The notes under the pieces: model-generated | The model's input: only the letters and a program-made list of their open reading frames with translations | Told to the model about the DNA's origin: nothing | The model's database searches: none | Assembly (NCBI GenBank): GCA_013350335.1 | Contig: CM023540.1 | Coordinates: forward strand, 45,181,222 to 45,245,221 | Source: Chimonanthus salicifolius | Taxonomy: Eukaryota > Streptophyta > Magnoliopsida > Laurales > Calycanthaceae | Length of the DNA stretch: 64,000 nt | Direction of reading: 5' to 3' | Shown here: in pieces, positions 48,601 through 58,440 of the stretch | Layout: each line of letters begins with the position of its first letter | Position numbering within the stretch: position 1 is the stretch's first letter | Translations under genes and position numbers: made by a program

Positions 48601-49900
48601 CAAGAAGAGAGCTTACAATGTTTCACCCTCATCCCATAATTACTTTTAACTTTTATAAATCAATAGCTTCTGTTAATTAAAACTTGAAAGAAACACATGG
48701 CTAGATCTATTTTTAATGAGAATTCATGAAAATGGGTCTCTTATGCACTGTGCCTAATTATGTGGAGCCTTAGACTCATCTAGGGGACAAAATGGTATTG
48801 AGTCTTGAAAAGGAAATTCTTGTTAACATGATCAGTATTTTATCTATTTTTTTTATTTCATCTAATGATTTATTTTGTAAATAAAGTAATAATAAATGAA
48901 TAATATCAAAGTAGAATGCATAATATATAAAATTGATGATCTATATATAAAAATAAAATTAAAAAATAACCACTTCAATAAATCAAAGAAGAGTGAAATG
49001 TGTGCTTGAAAACAAAATATCAAAATTTGATCGCAGTAATCTCAAGAAACCTTAGTTAATGCAACAACTTACTTTTATCTTTGTCGCGAGTATGTAATTA
49101 CATATGCCATACTCTTGTAAAGAACATTGAGAAAAGAGATTGTGTCATTCTTGCAATTATCTTATACATTCATGAAATTATTTAATAAAATATTTTCTAA
49201 ATTTTTATCCTATTTTTGCATGAATTTTCTAGTATTAACATTAAAGAGTGGGCTCAATAATTTTAATTCACTAAATCTAATTTTAAAATCATTTTCTCTT
49301 TTTAGCCATTCTTACACAAATTTTCTCTACCATTTTAGTTGTCGATGTAATAAAATGGAGCTAAAAATTTTCAACTAAACATAAGTATGAATAAATCCTC
49401 TTTTCTATCTTTAGACATTTTTATAAATTTTTGTTATTCTAAAACAATCCAAATCCTTATAACTCATCAAATCTAATCTTAAAATTTAATATTTATTTTT
49501 AATCATTTTACATAAACCATTCATATCAATTATTAATATGACAAAAGTTTCACGATTCAATCCAATTCACCACATTTAATTTTGAAATATATTTTTATTT
49601 TAAGTAATCTTTTACTAATTTCAAACAATCATAAATTTATTTTAACTGAACAATTAAATAAATGTTTAAAAATTATTTAATACTTAATTAAGGTTTTTTG
49701 TATGTAGAGAAATTTTCCAACAAATATTGAGAGTCCGATGTATTTATCATTTTATAAAATAACCTTACAAATTGTTCATAACATATCCCTAGCAAGCAAG
49801 TATTGATTTATCTATCGTCTACTATTGATTTATTCAAATTAAATCATTTGATTACTTACACGAGTAGTTTATTTAATTTAAAATTTTAAAATTAGAATAG
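45700..49900. other. Gene-free A+T-rich intergenic DNA
   Basis: Over 4 kb with no open frame of recognisable content, no terminal repeats and no RNA gene. 'ttgtaggaga' followed by 'aaaaatcccatgag' near 47210 recurs at 47260, an imperfect direct repeat. Confidence 0.55.
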
Positions 49901-49924
49901 AGGTCTTGGGTTCGACTCCTCTAA

Positions 49925-50250
49925 TTAGAGTTGAAATGGGGTCGGTTTGGGTTTCTTAAAACCCAATCGAACCAGAGTCAGTATTTATAGGACTCGACTC
50001 GACTTAAGATATTGACCCAAAATTCTCAACTTGAATTCGGTCCCAACCCATATTCTGAATCCATTTTAGCCTAATTTTAATCAAGTTGGGTCAGGTCAAG
50101 TCGGGTTACTTAACCTAACTAAATTTGAATTTCATATGGGTTTTGTCTTCTCAAAGTGACCTGACCCGATGACCCGACCTATATGATTTCTTGGGTTGGT
50201 CATGCTAGTCAGGTCAAAACCCAACTTGAGTTTCAACAGTACCTCCAATG
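49925..50250. repeat. GGGTC/GACCC-rich inverted repeat element (MITE-like)
   Basis: The left part has 'gttgaaatggggtcggtttgggtt' and the right end, reverse-complemented, 'gttgaaactcaagttgggtttt'. The inside is full of GACCCGA and GGTCAGGTC words. Similar in kind to the element at 1778. Confidence 0.4.
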
Positions 50251-50979
50251 TTTACCTGATGCATAAAACTTGTAAGTGGTTTAGTATATCTCTAACTCTC
50301 TAAGATTGGTACCAGCTCTAATATAATAAAAAGACATCATGTTAAAAAAAAAAATGAACGACTTCTATATTTTCATCTAACATATTCTAAAAAAAACACA
50401 AATCATTTAGCTCTCGTTAGCTCAAATGGATTATTCGATAGCATCATAGAAATACTAATAAAGGTGTGTTTGACTTTTAGTAGGTTGACCGTTTGGTAAC
50501 GAATATAATTTTTTTGTTTTGTGGGTGTATCCACCTAAGAGCAACCGGTCATGTTTTGACGGTATAGGACTAAGTATAAGTGGAGTCCATATGATTTTTT
50601 GTTAAATGATCAGCCATTTATTTCTCTCTCATACTTTTCTTTCTCTCTCCTTTATATATATATATATATATATAACTTGTATATAGTTTTTGATTTTTTT
50701 GATTTTCTCCTTTTATTTATTTATTTGATTATTTTGGATTTTTTGTTTTGTTTGTTGGGTATAATTTGTATATTAGGGCAAATAATTATTTTTTTCTTTA
50801 CTTTATTATTTTATTTTTTATACAAAAAATAAAAAATAACTCTTTACCTTTTGATTTTTTTCCCCTTTACATTGTAAACAAAATATATGAGAAACAAAAA
50901 ATTAAAATTATCCTGTAAAAAAAATTAAAATTATAGCTATTGAGAAACAAAAATATTAAAAATAATATTTTATTCATCA

Positions 50980-51400
50980 CACCAGCCGATTATGAAGAAG
51001 AGCATGACACACGCCTTGCTGGACGAAAAGCAGTGAAGAAGAGAAAAAATAAAAATACATCTCTTGTATATTGCAGAAGGACTTGATTACAAAAATGCAA
51101 GATTTAACTAAACAAGGCCGCATGTTTGCAGAAGCAGGAATCGAAAGAGAGCAATTGAGACTTAAAGTTAGCATGGAGAAAGAACGAACTAAACAGCTAG
51201 AGATACAATCAACTTTGGAGAAAGAACAGACTAAACAGCTGGAGATAAAACAAAAAAAAGGATGGCTGAGATAGAATTTGAAAGATATATAATGAGTCGA
51301 GATCCATCAAAGGCGGCAATAGAAATGGAAAAAGCGTGGATCGTTGCACAACAAAATGCAATCATAAATAAATTAACTCAAGGTGGCGATCATATGTAAT
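50980..51400 (+). pseudogene. PIF/Harbinger accessory (Myb/NAM-associated) protein C-terminus
   Basis: Plus-strand reading, across a break near 51060 and a frameshift near 51260: PADYEEEHDTRLAGRKAVKK, then KMQDLTKQGRMFAEAGIERE, a charged coiled-coil stretch with a duplicated KE.TKQLEI motif, then AEIEFERYIMSRDPSK and a TAA/TGA-rich end. The 'RP.GRK.AK' motif followed by a coiled coil and a '(I/M)(S/T).D.S' tail is typical of the plant NAM-associated domain used by PIF/Harbinger ORF1 proteins. No DDE nuclease or DNA-binding half is nearby. Confidence 0.5.
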
Positions 51401-51417
51401 GTATTTTTATTTATACT

Positions 51418-51615
51418 AGAGTATGTAATATCTTTTTAATTTATTTATTTCCAGCATCACAAATATATATGTCTTTTTAATTTATTTAATTTCTTGTGAG
51501 AGAATATGTATGTTTTTTAATTTATTTAATTACTTGTGAGAAAATATATATATTTTGTTAATTTATTCAATTACTTGTGAAAAAAGATGTAATGTCTTTA
51601 TATTTATTTTCTTTT
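51418..51615. repeat. Imperfect tandem repeat of about 60 bp
   Basis: Three to four units with 'tttttaatttatttaatt.cttgtgag' at the core, following the Harbinger-like fragment. Confidence 0.7.
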
Positions 51616-52285
51616 AAATTTGTTAAAAAAATGTACATAAAAAATAATAATAAAATATTAAAAAATAGCCATTCTAGTTAACACTATACCGTGTGACGAG
51701 ACTGGCTAAAAATTATAACTAGCCATGTCATAAAAAAATATTATTTAATTATATAGCTAGATAAATTATGTGGCATAGTCATATTTATCCAGTCCATATC
51801 GGTTGTCCTAATAATTCTGACAAGGTAGTCAGGTCGTTCAAAGGAATGAGCCGTTTGCTTGGTTTTAGATTAAGAAGAGAGCTGGAATACGAAGCAATCA
51901 GCCAGCTGCAAGCAGCCCACCCTGCAGAACAGAGTACACTGAGCGGTGGCCAGTTGCCGTATATGCCTATGGCCCTTTTTTAAAGAATTAGAACCCTGTC
52001 CCGAAGATGTTTAATAAAATAATAATTAATATATTGGACGCTCGTTCTAACACGATTTTTTTTTCAAGATGGACAGGTTTTAAAGTTTTTATATGAAAAA
52101 TTCACTTACGCTTTAATCTTTCTAATCTCTTTTAAAAAATAAAATTATAAATGCAATATTTAGAATTATATATGTACCACTCATAATTATAGATGTACCA
52201 TTCGATTCACTACATAGATGCACTACTGGAGATTAGATTGATTCTATACGTTAAATTTATAATTAATTTCAAAATGATCGGTACA
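51616..52285. other. Intergenic DNA, no gene recognised
   Basis: The open frame at 51768-51983 (71 codons) has no recognised domain. Everything else is A+T-rich. Confidence 0.45.
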
Positions 52286-52396
52286 TCAATCATAATTATA
52301 AATGCACTGTTCATAATTATAGGTGCACCGTTCATAATTATAGATACACTACTCATAATTAAAGGTGCACTGCTCATAATTAAAGGTGCACTATTC
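52286..52396. repeat. 21-bp minisatellite
   Basis: About five tandem units of 'cataattataggtgcac.gtt'. The same word occurs further left (52180) and 'attcgattcact' flanks the array at about 52200 and 52393. Confidence 0.85.
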
Positions 52397-53132
52397 GATT
52401 CACTGCTATGCTCTACTTAAAATTTGCGTATGGAAGGGCCGAGGTAAAGTGAGAATTTCACTTTATCCCATCTCTCGTAACAAAAAAATATCCGTATTAA
52501 TATATTTTTATAGAAAAATCATCTTCTGCTACTATCTTGATAGTAAAGATGTTTTGAAATTATACCAATTGAGGTATATGTAATTGATGGAGGTAAGATT
52601 ACCAATCGATGGAGTTATTACATGTTCTACCAACAAAGATCATACTTAAGATATTTTAAAATGCTAAAAAACTTTAACCATCATTTAGCTTTGAGGTTAA
52701 TGGGGTGCGCCTATCTTAAATTTGAACGAGTAGAGATCTAATTTATGTAACGATGATAATGAATATAATTAAGAAAAACTGTAAATATAGTGTTTTTTTT
52801 TTTATAATATGGGTATCTCTATTTTTTTTTTTAAATAAGAATACATGAGACTACCTGTAAAACTCAGGCAAGTGTGAAATCGAAGATAGAATTCAATACT
52901 TCTAATATATTTTTAGAATCTTAGTTCCTTAATTTACAAGAAACTAGTCGGATAATGAAAAACTTATGATCATAAATATTTTCATTCTCCCACAGTAAGG
53001 GGAGTCCAATACTCAAAAGTTAAATTTGAAAGAGTGAAAATGACCAAAAAAAAAAAAAAATAGACATCATTAAATATATTTATCTACATTCAAGATGAAT
53101 AAAATAATATCATATAAACTGATTATTTTGTT

Positions 53133-53137
53133 ATTCT
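53133..53137. repeat. 5-bp target-site duplication ATTCT (left)
   Basis: Matches 54455-54459. Confidence 0.8.
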
Positions 53138-54454
53138 TGATAAGTGCAAAATTATTACATATTTCACCCTTAAAATTATATTTGTTAGTATCTCATATTA
53201 TTTAATTGATGTGTTTTTTGTACTTTCAGGTTGGAGAATTTTCTAAGTCCAAAGCGGGTCTAATTAGGTAGAATTGATGAGTTTTCTCAGTTTGGATTGA
53301 AATTCCTTCAAAGTATCTGAAGAAGATAAACAAGTCTAATGCACAAAAATGTCAAAGTTTTCTTCCTCAAGAAGATGTTCATGATGATCCTAGTCATATG
53401 AGGAATGACAACAAACTAAGAAGCAGCAAATGCGGTGGCAGGAAGCAGCCACCGTTCATGTTACAAAACAGAAAATCCAACAGCAAGAAAGAGTGTTCAG
53501 GCAAAATTGAAACAAACAGCAGAATAGGCCGAGCAGAGGATTGTAAAATTTGTTTTTCAAGAGTGAAGCAGCAGAAGCAGATGTTGTTAGCAGCAACAAG
53601 TGATACAAGAGCTTTAAACTGAACTAGGAGGACAGAGGCGTGGAGAGGGCTGAAGCAGAGAGATCGTGGCATTGGCTGGAGCTTTGTCAATCGGGTTCTA
53701 TTTTTCATATTTTTTTTGTTTTAATTCTTTCATGATATCTGACAAATATTCTATAGTGAGTTTGAGGATGAAACCCTATTAATGCAATCATTTTCTTTAA
53801 TTTTTTTATTTAATTTCAAATTATATGTGTTTGATTATTTATGATTTTGCCTTCATCAAATTAATAGATGTTAATTATTTTCACCATCAATGTCATGTAA
53901 CTTTTTGTTATTAATATTAATATTTAATTAATTAATGTTTGGTTTTTAATTGAATAAAAGTAAAACCATTTGATTCATTGTTTTCTTTTATTTTAATTTA
54001 AATACATTGGATGCTTAGATTGATCCCTTTGATCCATTGTCTTTTGAACTAAGATAGGATACATTGAATGCTTATAATTTACACTTTTAAGTGAAGGAAA
54101 ATCAATTTTTGAGCATCATATTAATGCACTTGAATGTTTAAATCTCAAAAACTTGGGAATTGATAAATACATAATTAGAAGATTATGGATTTAATGGTGG
54201 TGGAATCCGATGTCTTGGTAATTTCTTTCACTTGATTTAATCCCCACTTTTAGTTGTTTTAATTAATTTTGCAATTTGAATTCAATAATTCTTCTTAAAA
54301 ATTGTTAAGTAGGTTAAGCTTAAAATATTAGGCTTTTCAATTTGTTTTCCCGTTAATTCTAAAATCAAGTCCCTGTGGGTTCGACCTCACACTTGCATTA
54401 CTCTATACTCCAATTTGATTTGTGCGCTTGTGAGTAATTTAAAATTTCACAACA
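53138..54454 (+). mobile_element. Solo LTR, 1,317 bp
   Basis: It starts TGATAAGTGC and ends TTCACAACA, with ATTCT directly repeated on both sides. Near the right end is 'caagtccctgtgggttcgacc', a phrase common near the 3' end of long LTRs of plant Ty3/gypsy (Tat/Athila-like) elements. No primer-binding site or coding region is attached, so the LTR arose by recombination between two LTRs. Open frames at 53394-53708 lie inside and are not genes. Confidence 0.8.
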
Positions 54455-54459
54455 ATTCT
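54455..54459. repeat. 5-bp target-site duplication ATTCT (right)
   Basis: Right partner of 53133-53137. Confidence 0.8.
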
Positions 54460-55030
54460 ACATAGAATGATAGAAGGACTTTAATCTTGAGTTTAAAATA
54501 TTATTTAAAATTGATATAAGAAATTTTATCTATATATCCAAAAGTATTAATTGTAAAACTTTCAAAAGGATCTATATAACCAACATTTGACTTGATAAAT
54601 ATCTTAAAAAGCTAAAAATTGTTATAAATAATAATTTATGAGTGACATCCTCATTTTTTATTTTAATAACTTAAAGACTGAAAATTTAGAAAAAATATTT
54701 GAGCAAAGCTCACATTAATATTTTTTTAAAAAAATTCTTTTCGTTTCGATAGAGATCAAGGTCGAAAAATATCTACTAAATTTTTTAATTTAGCAAATAT
54801 TTAAAACTTAACTTGAATGTCCATTTAATTAATTTAAATATCTACTAAATTTTTTAATTCAGCTGATATTTCTTAGTAAAGTTAGTTAGAAGTCTTCATC
54901 CCAACTTCCCACTCCAAGCAAGTTTCTACTAGTACTTCCTAAAACGAAGAGGGGGTCGGGTCTTAAGAGTGGGTCCAATTGACTTCCTAATTTAGCTTGA
55001 AAATGAAGGCGGTGAGTCGGTTGTTGGCGG
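54460..55030. other. Intergenic DNA
   Basis: A+T-rich to about 54890, then a rise in G+C leading into the promoter-like segment. 'atctactaaattttttaatt' occurs twice (54770 and 54840). Confidence 0.45.
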
Positions 55031-55038
55031 TTTCGTCT

Positions 55039-55268
55039 CACGTGGGGGAGTGAGGCAACTAAAGGGAAACTTCTCTGTAGCTCAACCGACCTTGGCTTAT
55101 TATAAAAGTCATGCGCTGTCCAGCCAGCCGTGCTTCAATATAGATCCCCTCTCGTGCTACCAGAACTTCTCTAGACAAGCCCTGTTGTTTGTCACGAGTC
55201 GGATACCCGCAACCCAACAAATGGCTATGAGAAAGCCAAAGAAAAAGAATAGAAGAAACAATAAGTAA
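55039..55268 (+). promoter_or_regulatory. Promoter-like segment with G-box, TATA box and a short ORF
   Basis: CACGTG at 55039-55044 (G-box), TATAAAAG at 55101-55108, then an unremarkable leader and an ATG at 55221 starting a 15-codon basic peptide (MAMRKPKKKNRRNNK, stop 55266-55268). A splice-donor-like AATAA|GTAAAG lies at its end. It could be the 5' end of a gene whose remainder lies beyond the retrotransposons to the right, or a gene remnant. No downstream exon is visible. Confidence 0.3.
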
Positions 55269-55289
55269 AGTTTTGACACGTAGAAATTT

Positions 55290-55848
55290 TTGGAATGTAT
55301 GAGAATGACCCGGAACGCGCTAGAAGAGTCGAGAATAATCTGGAAGGTTCCGGAAGATTCCGAATGGTTAAAAAATACTCTAGAAAGTGTTAAAAGATTA
55401 TGGAGATCTTTTGAAGATTCTAGAATAAAGGAGACTTTCCAGAATATTCTAAAATCCTCCAGAGAGGGAAGGATCTAGAAAGCTTCTAGACCATTCCATA
55501 AGTTCTTATGTAGATATTTGTAGAATTTGGTAGGATATTCTACTCTTCTTAGAGTATTAGATGATTTCCAAGTGGCACAATGTGAGCCACACATTTCCAA
55601 GGCTCTAAGTATTAATAGGGGTGAGGTCTTATTTGCAAACTCACTCCTCAAGAGTTGTAAATTTCTTAAGTGCCATACAAGTGCTTTCCAAGCAAGTGTG
55701 CTTTGTGTTATTGTGATTGCTTGAGTGAGAGTTTGAGCGAAGATTGGTCTTGAGTGTTCAAGTTAGAAAAGCTAACTTTTTCAACCATCCGAATGTTGTT
55801 CAAGTGCTACACAGGCAATTCGTAAGTGCAATCTCTAAGTTCGTGACA
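55290..55848 (+). repeat. LTR-like segment with heat-shock elements (boundaries uncertain)
   Basis: An upstream part rich in alternating GAA and TTC pentamers is followed by a TATA-like 'agtattaatagggg' (about 55609) and a leader with 'gaggtcttatttgcaaactcactc', ending near GTGACA at 55848. The arrangement resembles U3-R-U5 of Ty1/copia (Tork/Tnt1-like) LTRs. Neither ends, target duplication nor PBS could be fixed. Confidence 0.4.
55343..55449 (+). promoter_or_regulatory. Cluster of three heat-shock elements
   Basis: Perfect GAAnnTTCnnGAAnnTTC at 55343-55360, GAAnnTTCnnGAA at 55413-55425 and TTCnnGAAnnTTC at 55437-55449, that is 4, 3 and 3 contiguous pentamers. Heat-shock factor trimers bind three or more such units. 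Confidence 0.6.
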
Positions 55849-55865
55849 TGTTGATGTTTCTGTTG

Positions 55866-56010
55866 CAAACACCACACATCGGCCACAGACGATCCCTGTT
55901 GTTGACATTCCTTTAGCCAATACCACACCTCAATCACAAACGATCTTTGTTGTTGCCATTCCTACTACCAGTTGCTGCCAACACCACACCTCAACCACAG
56001 GCGATTGTCT
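55866..56010. repeat. Imperfect tandem repeat of about 60 bp
   Basis: Three units with 'aacaccacacctcaaccaca.gcgat' and 'gttgttgccattcct'. Non-coding. Confidence 0.65.
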
Positions 56011-56399
56011 GCAACTAGTGCTCCCAGTCAACCAACCCTTCCTTGTTTCAACCCATTCAAGTCATTCTCTTTCCAGGTCTCATATTATTAAACTAAGACC
56101 ATCACCCCACTAGCCACCGTCCATCAACTATTTGACTCCGTTCCTTGACCCATCCATCCTCTACGCCCACTTCAGTCCTTTGACCCTAAACCATTAAAGT
56201 CCATTAAAGCCAATCACACCCCAAATTTGTCCAGCCCACCATCTGTTGGGTCTTGTTGTTCATCGACTGATTGCCAAGCCCGGTTCTTGCTCGCTCAACG
56301 ACAAACAAATTCACTTGATCCTGCTCCGGCTGCATACATGAGTACTCAAATGTCAAATAATGCACATTAATTCATAATGCAGTCCAAAAAATACATAAT

Positions 56400-56795
56400 T
56401 ATATCATAATATATTACGTTCAAGACTCATTCTATTGGCATGTTCTTAAAGGTCTTTATAGATAATCTCTTCGTCAATGGATTGCTACCATAAGTAAAGT
56501 ACTAATGTGCTTAATAGACACCTTCTGTTTCTGAACTTCTTCTTTCACGGCAAAGTACTTTAATTCCATATATTTCAATCCATTCGAATACTTGTCGTTC
56601 TTAGAGAAGAATACTGTTATAGAATTATCACAGTAAATTCTCAGCGGCTTGGCTATGCTTTCGACAATTCCAAGTCCTGATATAAAGTTCCGCAGCCACA
56701 ATCCTTGAATAGTGGCCTCACAGTGCGCCACAAATTCTACTTCCATAGTTGACGTTGCAGTGATAAAATGTTTGGCGCTTTTCCATGATATTGCT
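56400..56795 (-). pseudogene. Ty1/copia RNase H fragment, interrupted by the gypsy element
   Basis: Minus-strand reading starts exactly at the gypsy insertion: AISWKSAKHFITATSTMEVE, FVAHCEATIQGLWLRNFISG, IYCDNSITVFFSKNDKYSNG, LKYMELKYFAVKEEVQKQKV, SIKHISTLLMVA, then after a frameshift NPLTKRLSIKTFKNMP. This is the C-terminal half of copia RNase H. The N-terminal half would lie beyond the gypsy 3' LTR, outside the window. Its own 3' LTR to the left could not be delimited. Confidence 0.88.
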
Positions 56796-57582
56796 TGTAA
56801 TACCCTGCCCTGGATTAAGCGTAGTTTAGCTTAATAATCTTGTTTGACCGGTTAATCTTGAAGATTATGGTTAGGACTTTGAGAAAAGCCCAGGTGTGGC
56901 CCAATTCGAGCTCGAAAGCTCAGTGATCCAGCTCGTCCAGTTGGAGGGGCATTTTGGTAATTTACAGCTTCTTGTTATTATTTTATAAATTATGTTGTTA
57001 TGTGATTATTATTGGATGATAATGTTCTCCTTAATAAAGGATTTGTATTTCTGATTAAAAAAAATATTATTTTCAGAAAATGGTATTTAAATCCGCCCGT
57101 CAAAACCCCGAAAGGGAGTATTAATTATTTTAAAAGGTTTTGGAAATGAGATAATTTTCGAAACAAGTATTTTATGTTAGACCATTTTAAGAATGGTCTA
57201 GTTATTCTTTAAAACCCCAAAATGAGGTTTCTAAATTGTTTTATTTAACATTTGTTTAATTAAGTAAACAGTGTTAAATTATGATTTTTATTTAAATCAT
57301 TGGTTTTTAGTGAGAGTTAAATTCCAAAATTTTTATGGTAATTAAGGTTTTCAAAACTCAACTTATCTGTAAGGTTGGATTAAGTTTTTGAGTTTTCAAA
57401 ATCTTATGTTTAGTTAAAAATCGGCTTTTTATTAAAACAAGGACTGATTTGCAAAATGGAAACTTGAAGAGGCTGATATGCAACCAACAGTAACCTCTGC
57501 CGGTTACTGTTTCAGACGTAGGCAACCTTTGCATGTGAAGGCATGCAGTGGCCAGCCGGCCACTTCTTCCGGCCAAGTTCCT

Positions 57583-57589
57583 TATAAAT
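57583..57589 (+). promoter_or_regulatory. Gypsy LTR TATA box
   Basis: TATAAAT in CTTATAAATTCAGCC, preceded by the palindromic GGCCAGCCGGCCACTTCTT region and followed by a C/A-rich leader. Transcription would start about 30 bp downstream. Confidence 0.6.
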
Positions 57590-58089
57590 TCAGCCTTAGC
57601 TTTGCTGTTTTAAACCCCAATACCTTCATCTCTTCTCTGTCTCATTCTCAACTGAAACCAAAACCAGCCGATTCCCTCTCTGTTCTTCCCAGTTTTTCAG
57701 TTACTGTAGCTTAGAAGGAAGTGCTTTCAAAAATCAGATTTTCAGCCCAGGAACTCCAGTGAAGGTAATCACTGTGTTCTTTTTCAAATTCCAGTCGGTT
57801 TAGAATCAAGAAAAACCAGTTTTGGTTAAGTTTTGGGCGTTTAAACCATTTCAAAGTTTAAGGAAAAACCCGATTTTCTTTGTATCAGTGAGCTTTCAGT
57901 GCTAAAATCGGATGGCCCAGTGAGCTTCAAAGCTCCAAACATTCCCTATGGAAAGAGGACTCCAAGAGGAGTCCATCGGACCGGCTAGATGTGGAAACCG
58001 AATCCAGGAAACCCACTGTTTCTGGATTCGTATTTCACTGTGTATCTGCCGTCACTGTCTGCAACAGCAGACATTGGAGGAAGACGACT

Positions 58090-58440
58090 CTCGGACGGTC
58101 CGGGAGTCGAGCTTCGGACGGTCCGAGCCCTTCAGACTGTTCGAGAGCACCTCTTGGACGTTCCGAGCTTCACCTAAAGCCCAGTTACTCCCGAGGCTAG
58201 CTTGACCCACTCGGACGATCCGAGCAGAGCTCGGAAGGACCGAACCCACTCGGACGTTCCGAGCCCTAACTTCGGATGTTCCGAGGTACCCAGACCCACC
58301 AAGACCTATTTTCTCTTTTTTATTGGTTCGGAAGGACTTTGGATAATCCGAGACCCAATCTTCGAACGATCCGAAGTCAGACCCAAGATCCGAGGTCAGT
58401 GAGTAGTGTAGGCAGTGGTTCGGATCATTCGAAGCCACAG
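58090..58440. repeat. Array of near-palindromic TCGGACGNTCCGA words
   Basis: At least nine 13-bp copies, perfect or nearly so, are irregularly spaced at 58091, 58114, 58154, 58211, 58231, 58250, 58272, 58362 and 58423 (approximate for the last), within the transcribed part of the LTR. Confidence 0.85.

Noticed and set aside
49905..49925. tRNA-like box B 'gggttcgactcc'
   Set aside because: No cloverleaf or box A at proper spacing; a chance match or a SINE relic.
51768..51983. 71-codon plus-strand frame
   Set aside because: No recognisable homology and no supporting signals around it.
53394..53708. Frames on both strands within the solo LTR
   Set aside because: They sit inside a delimited LTR and have low-complexity or charged content without domains.
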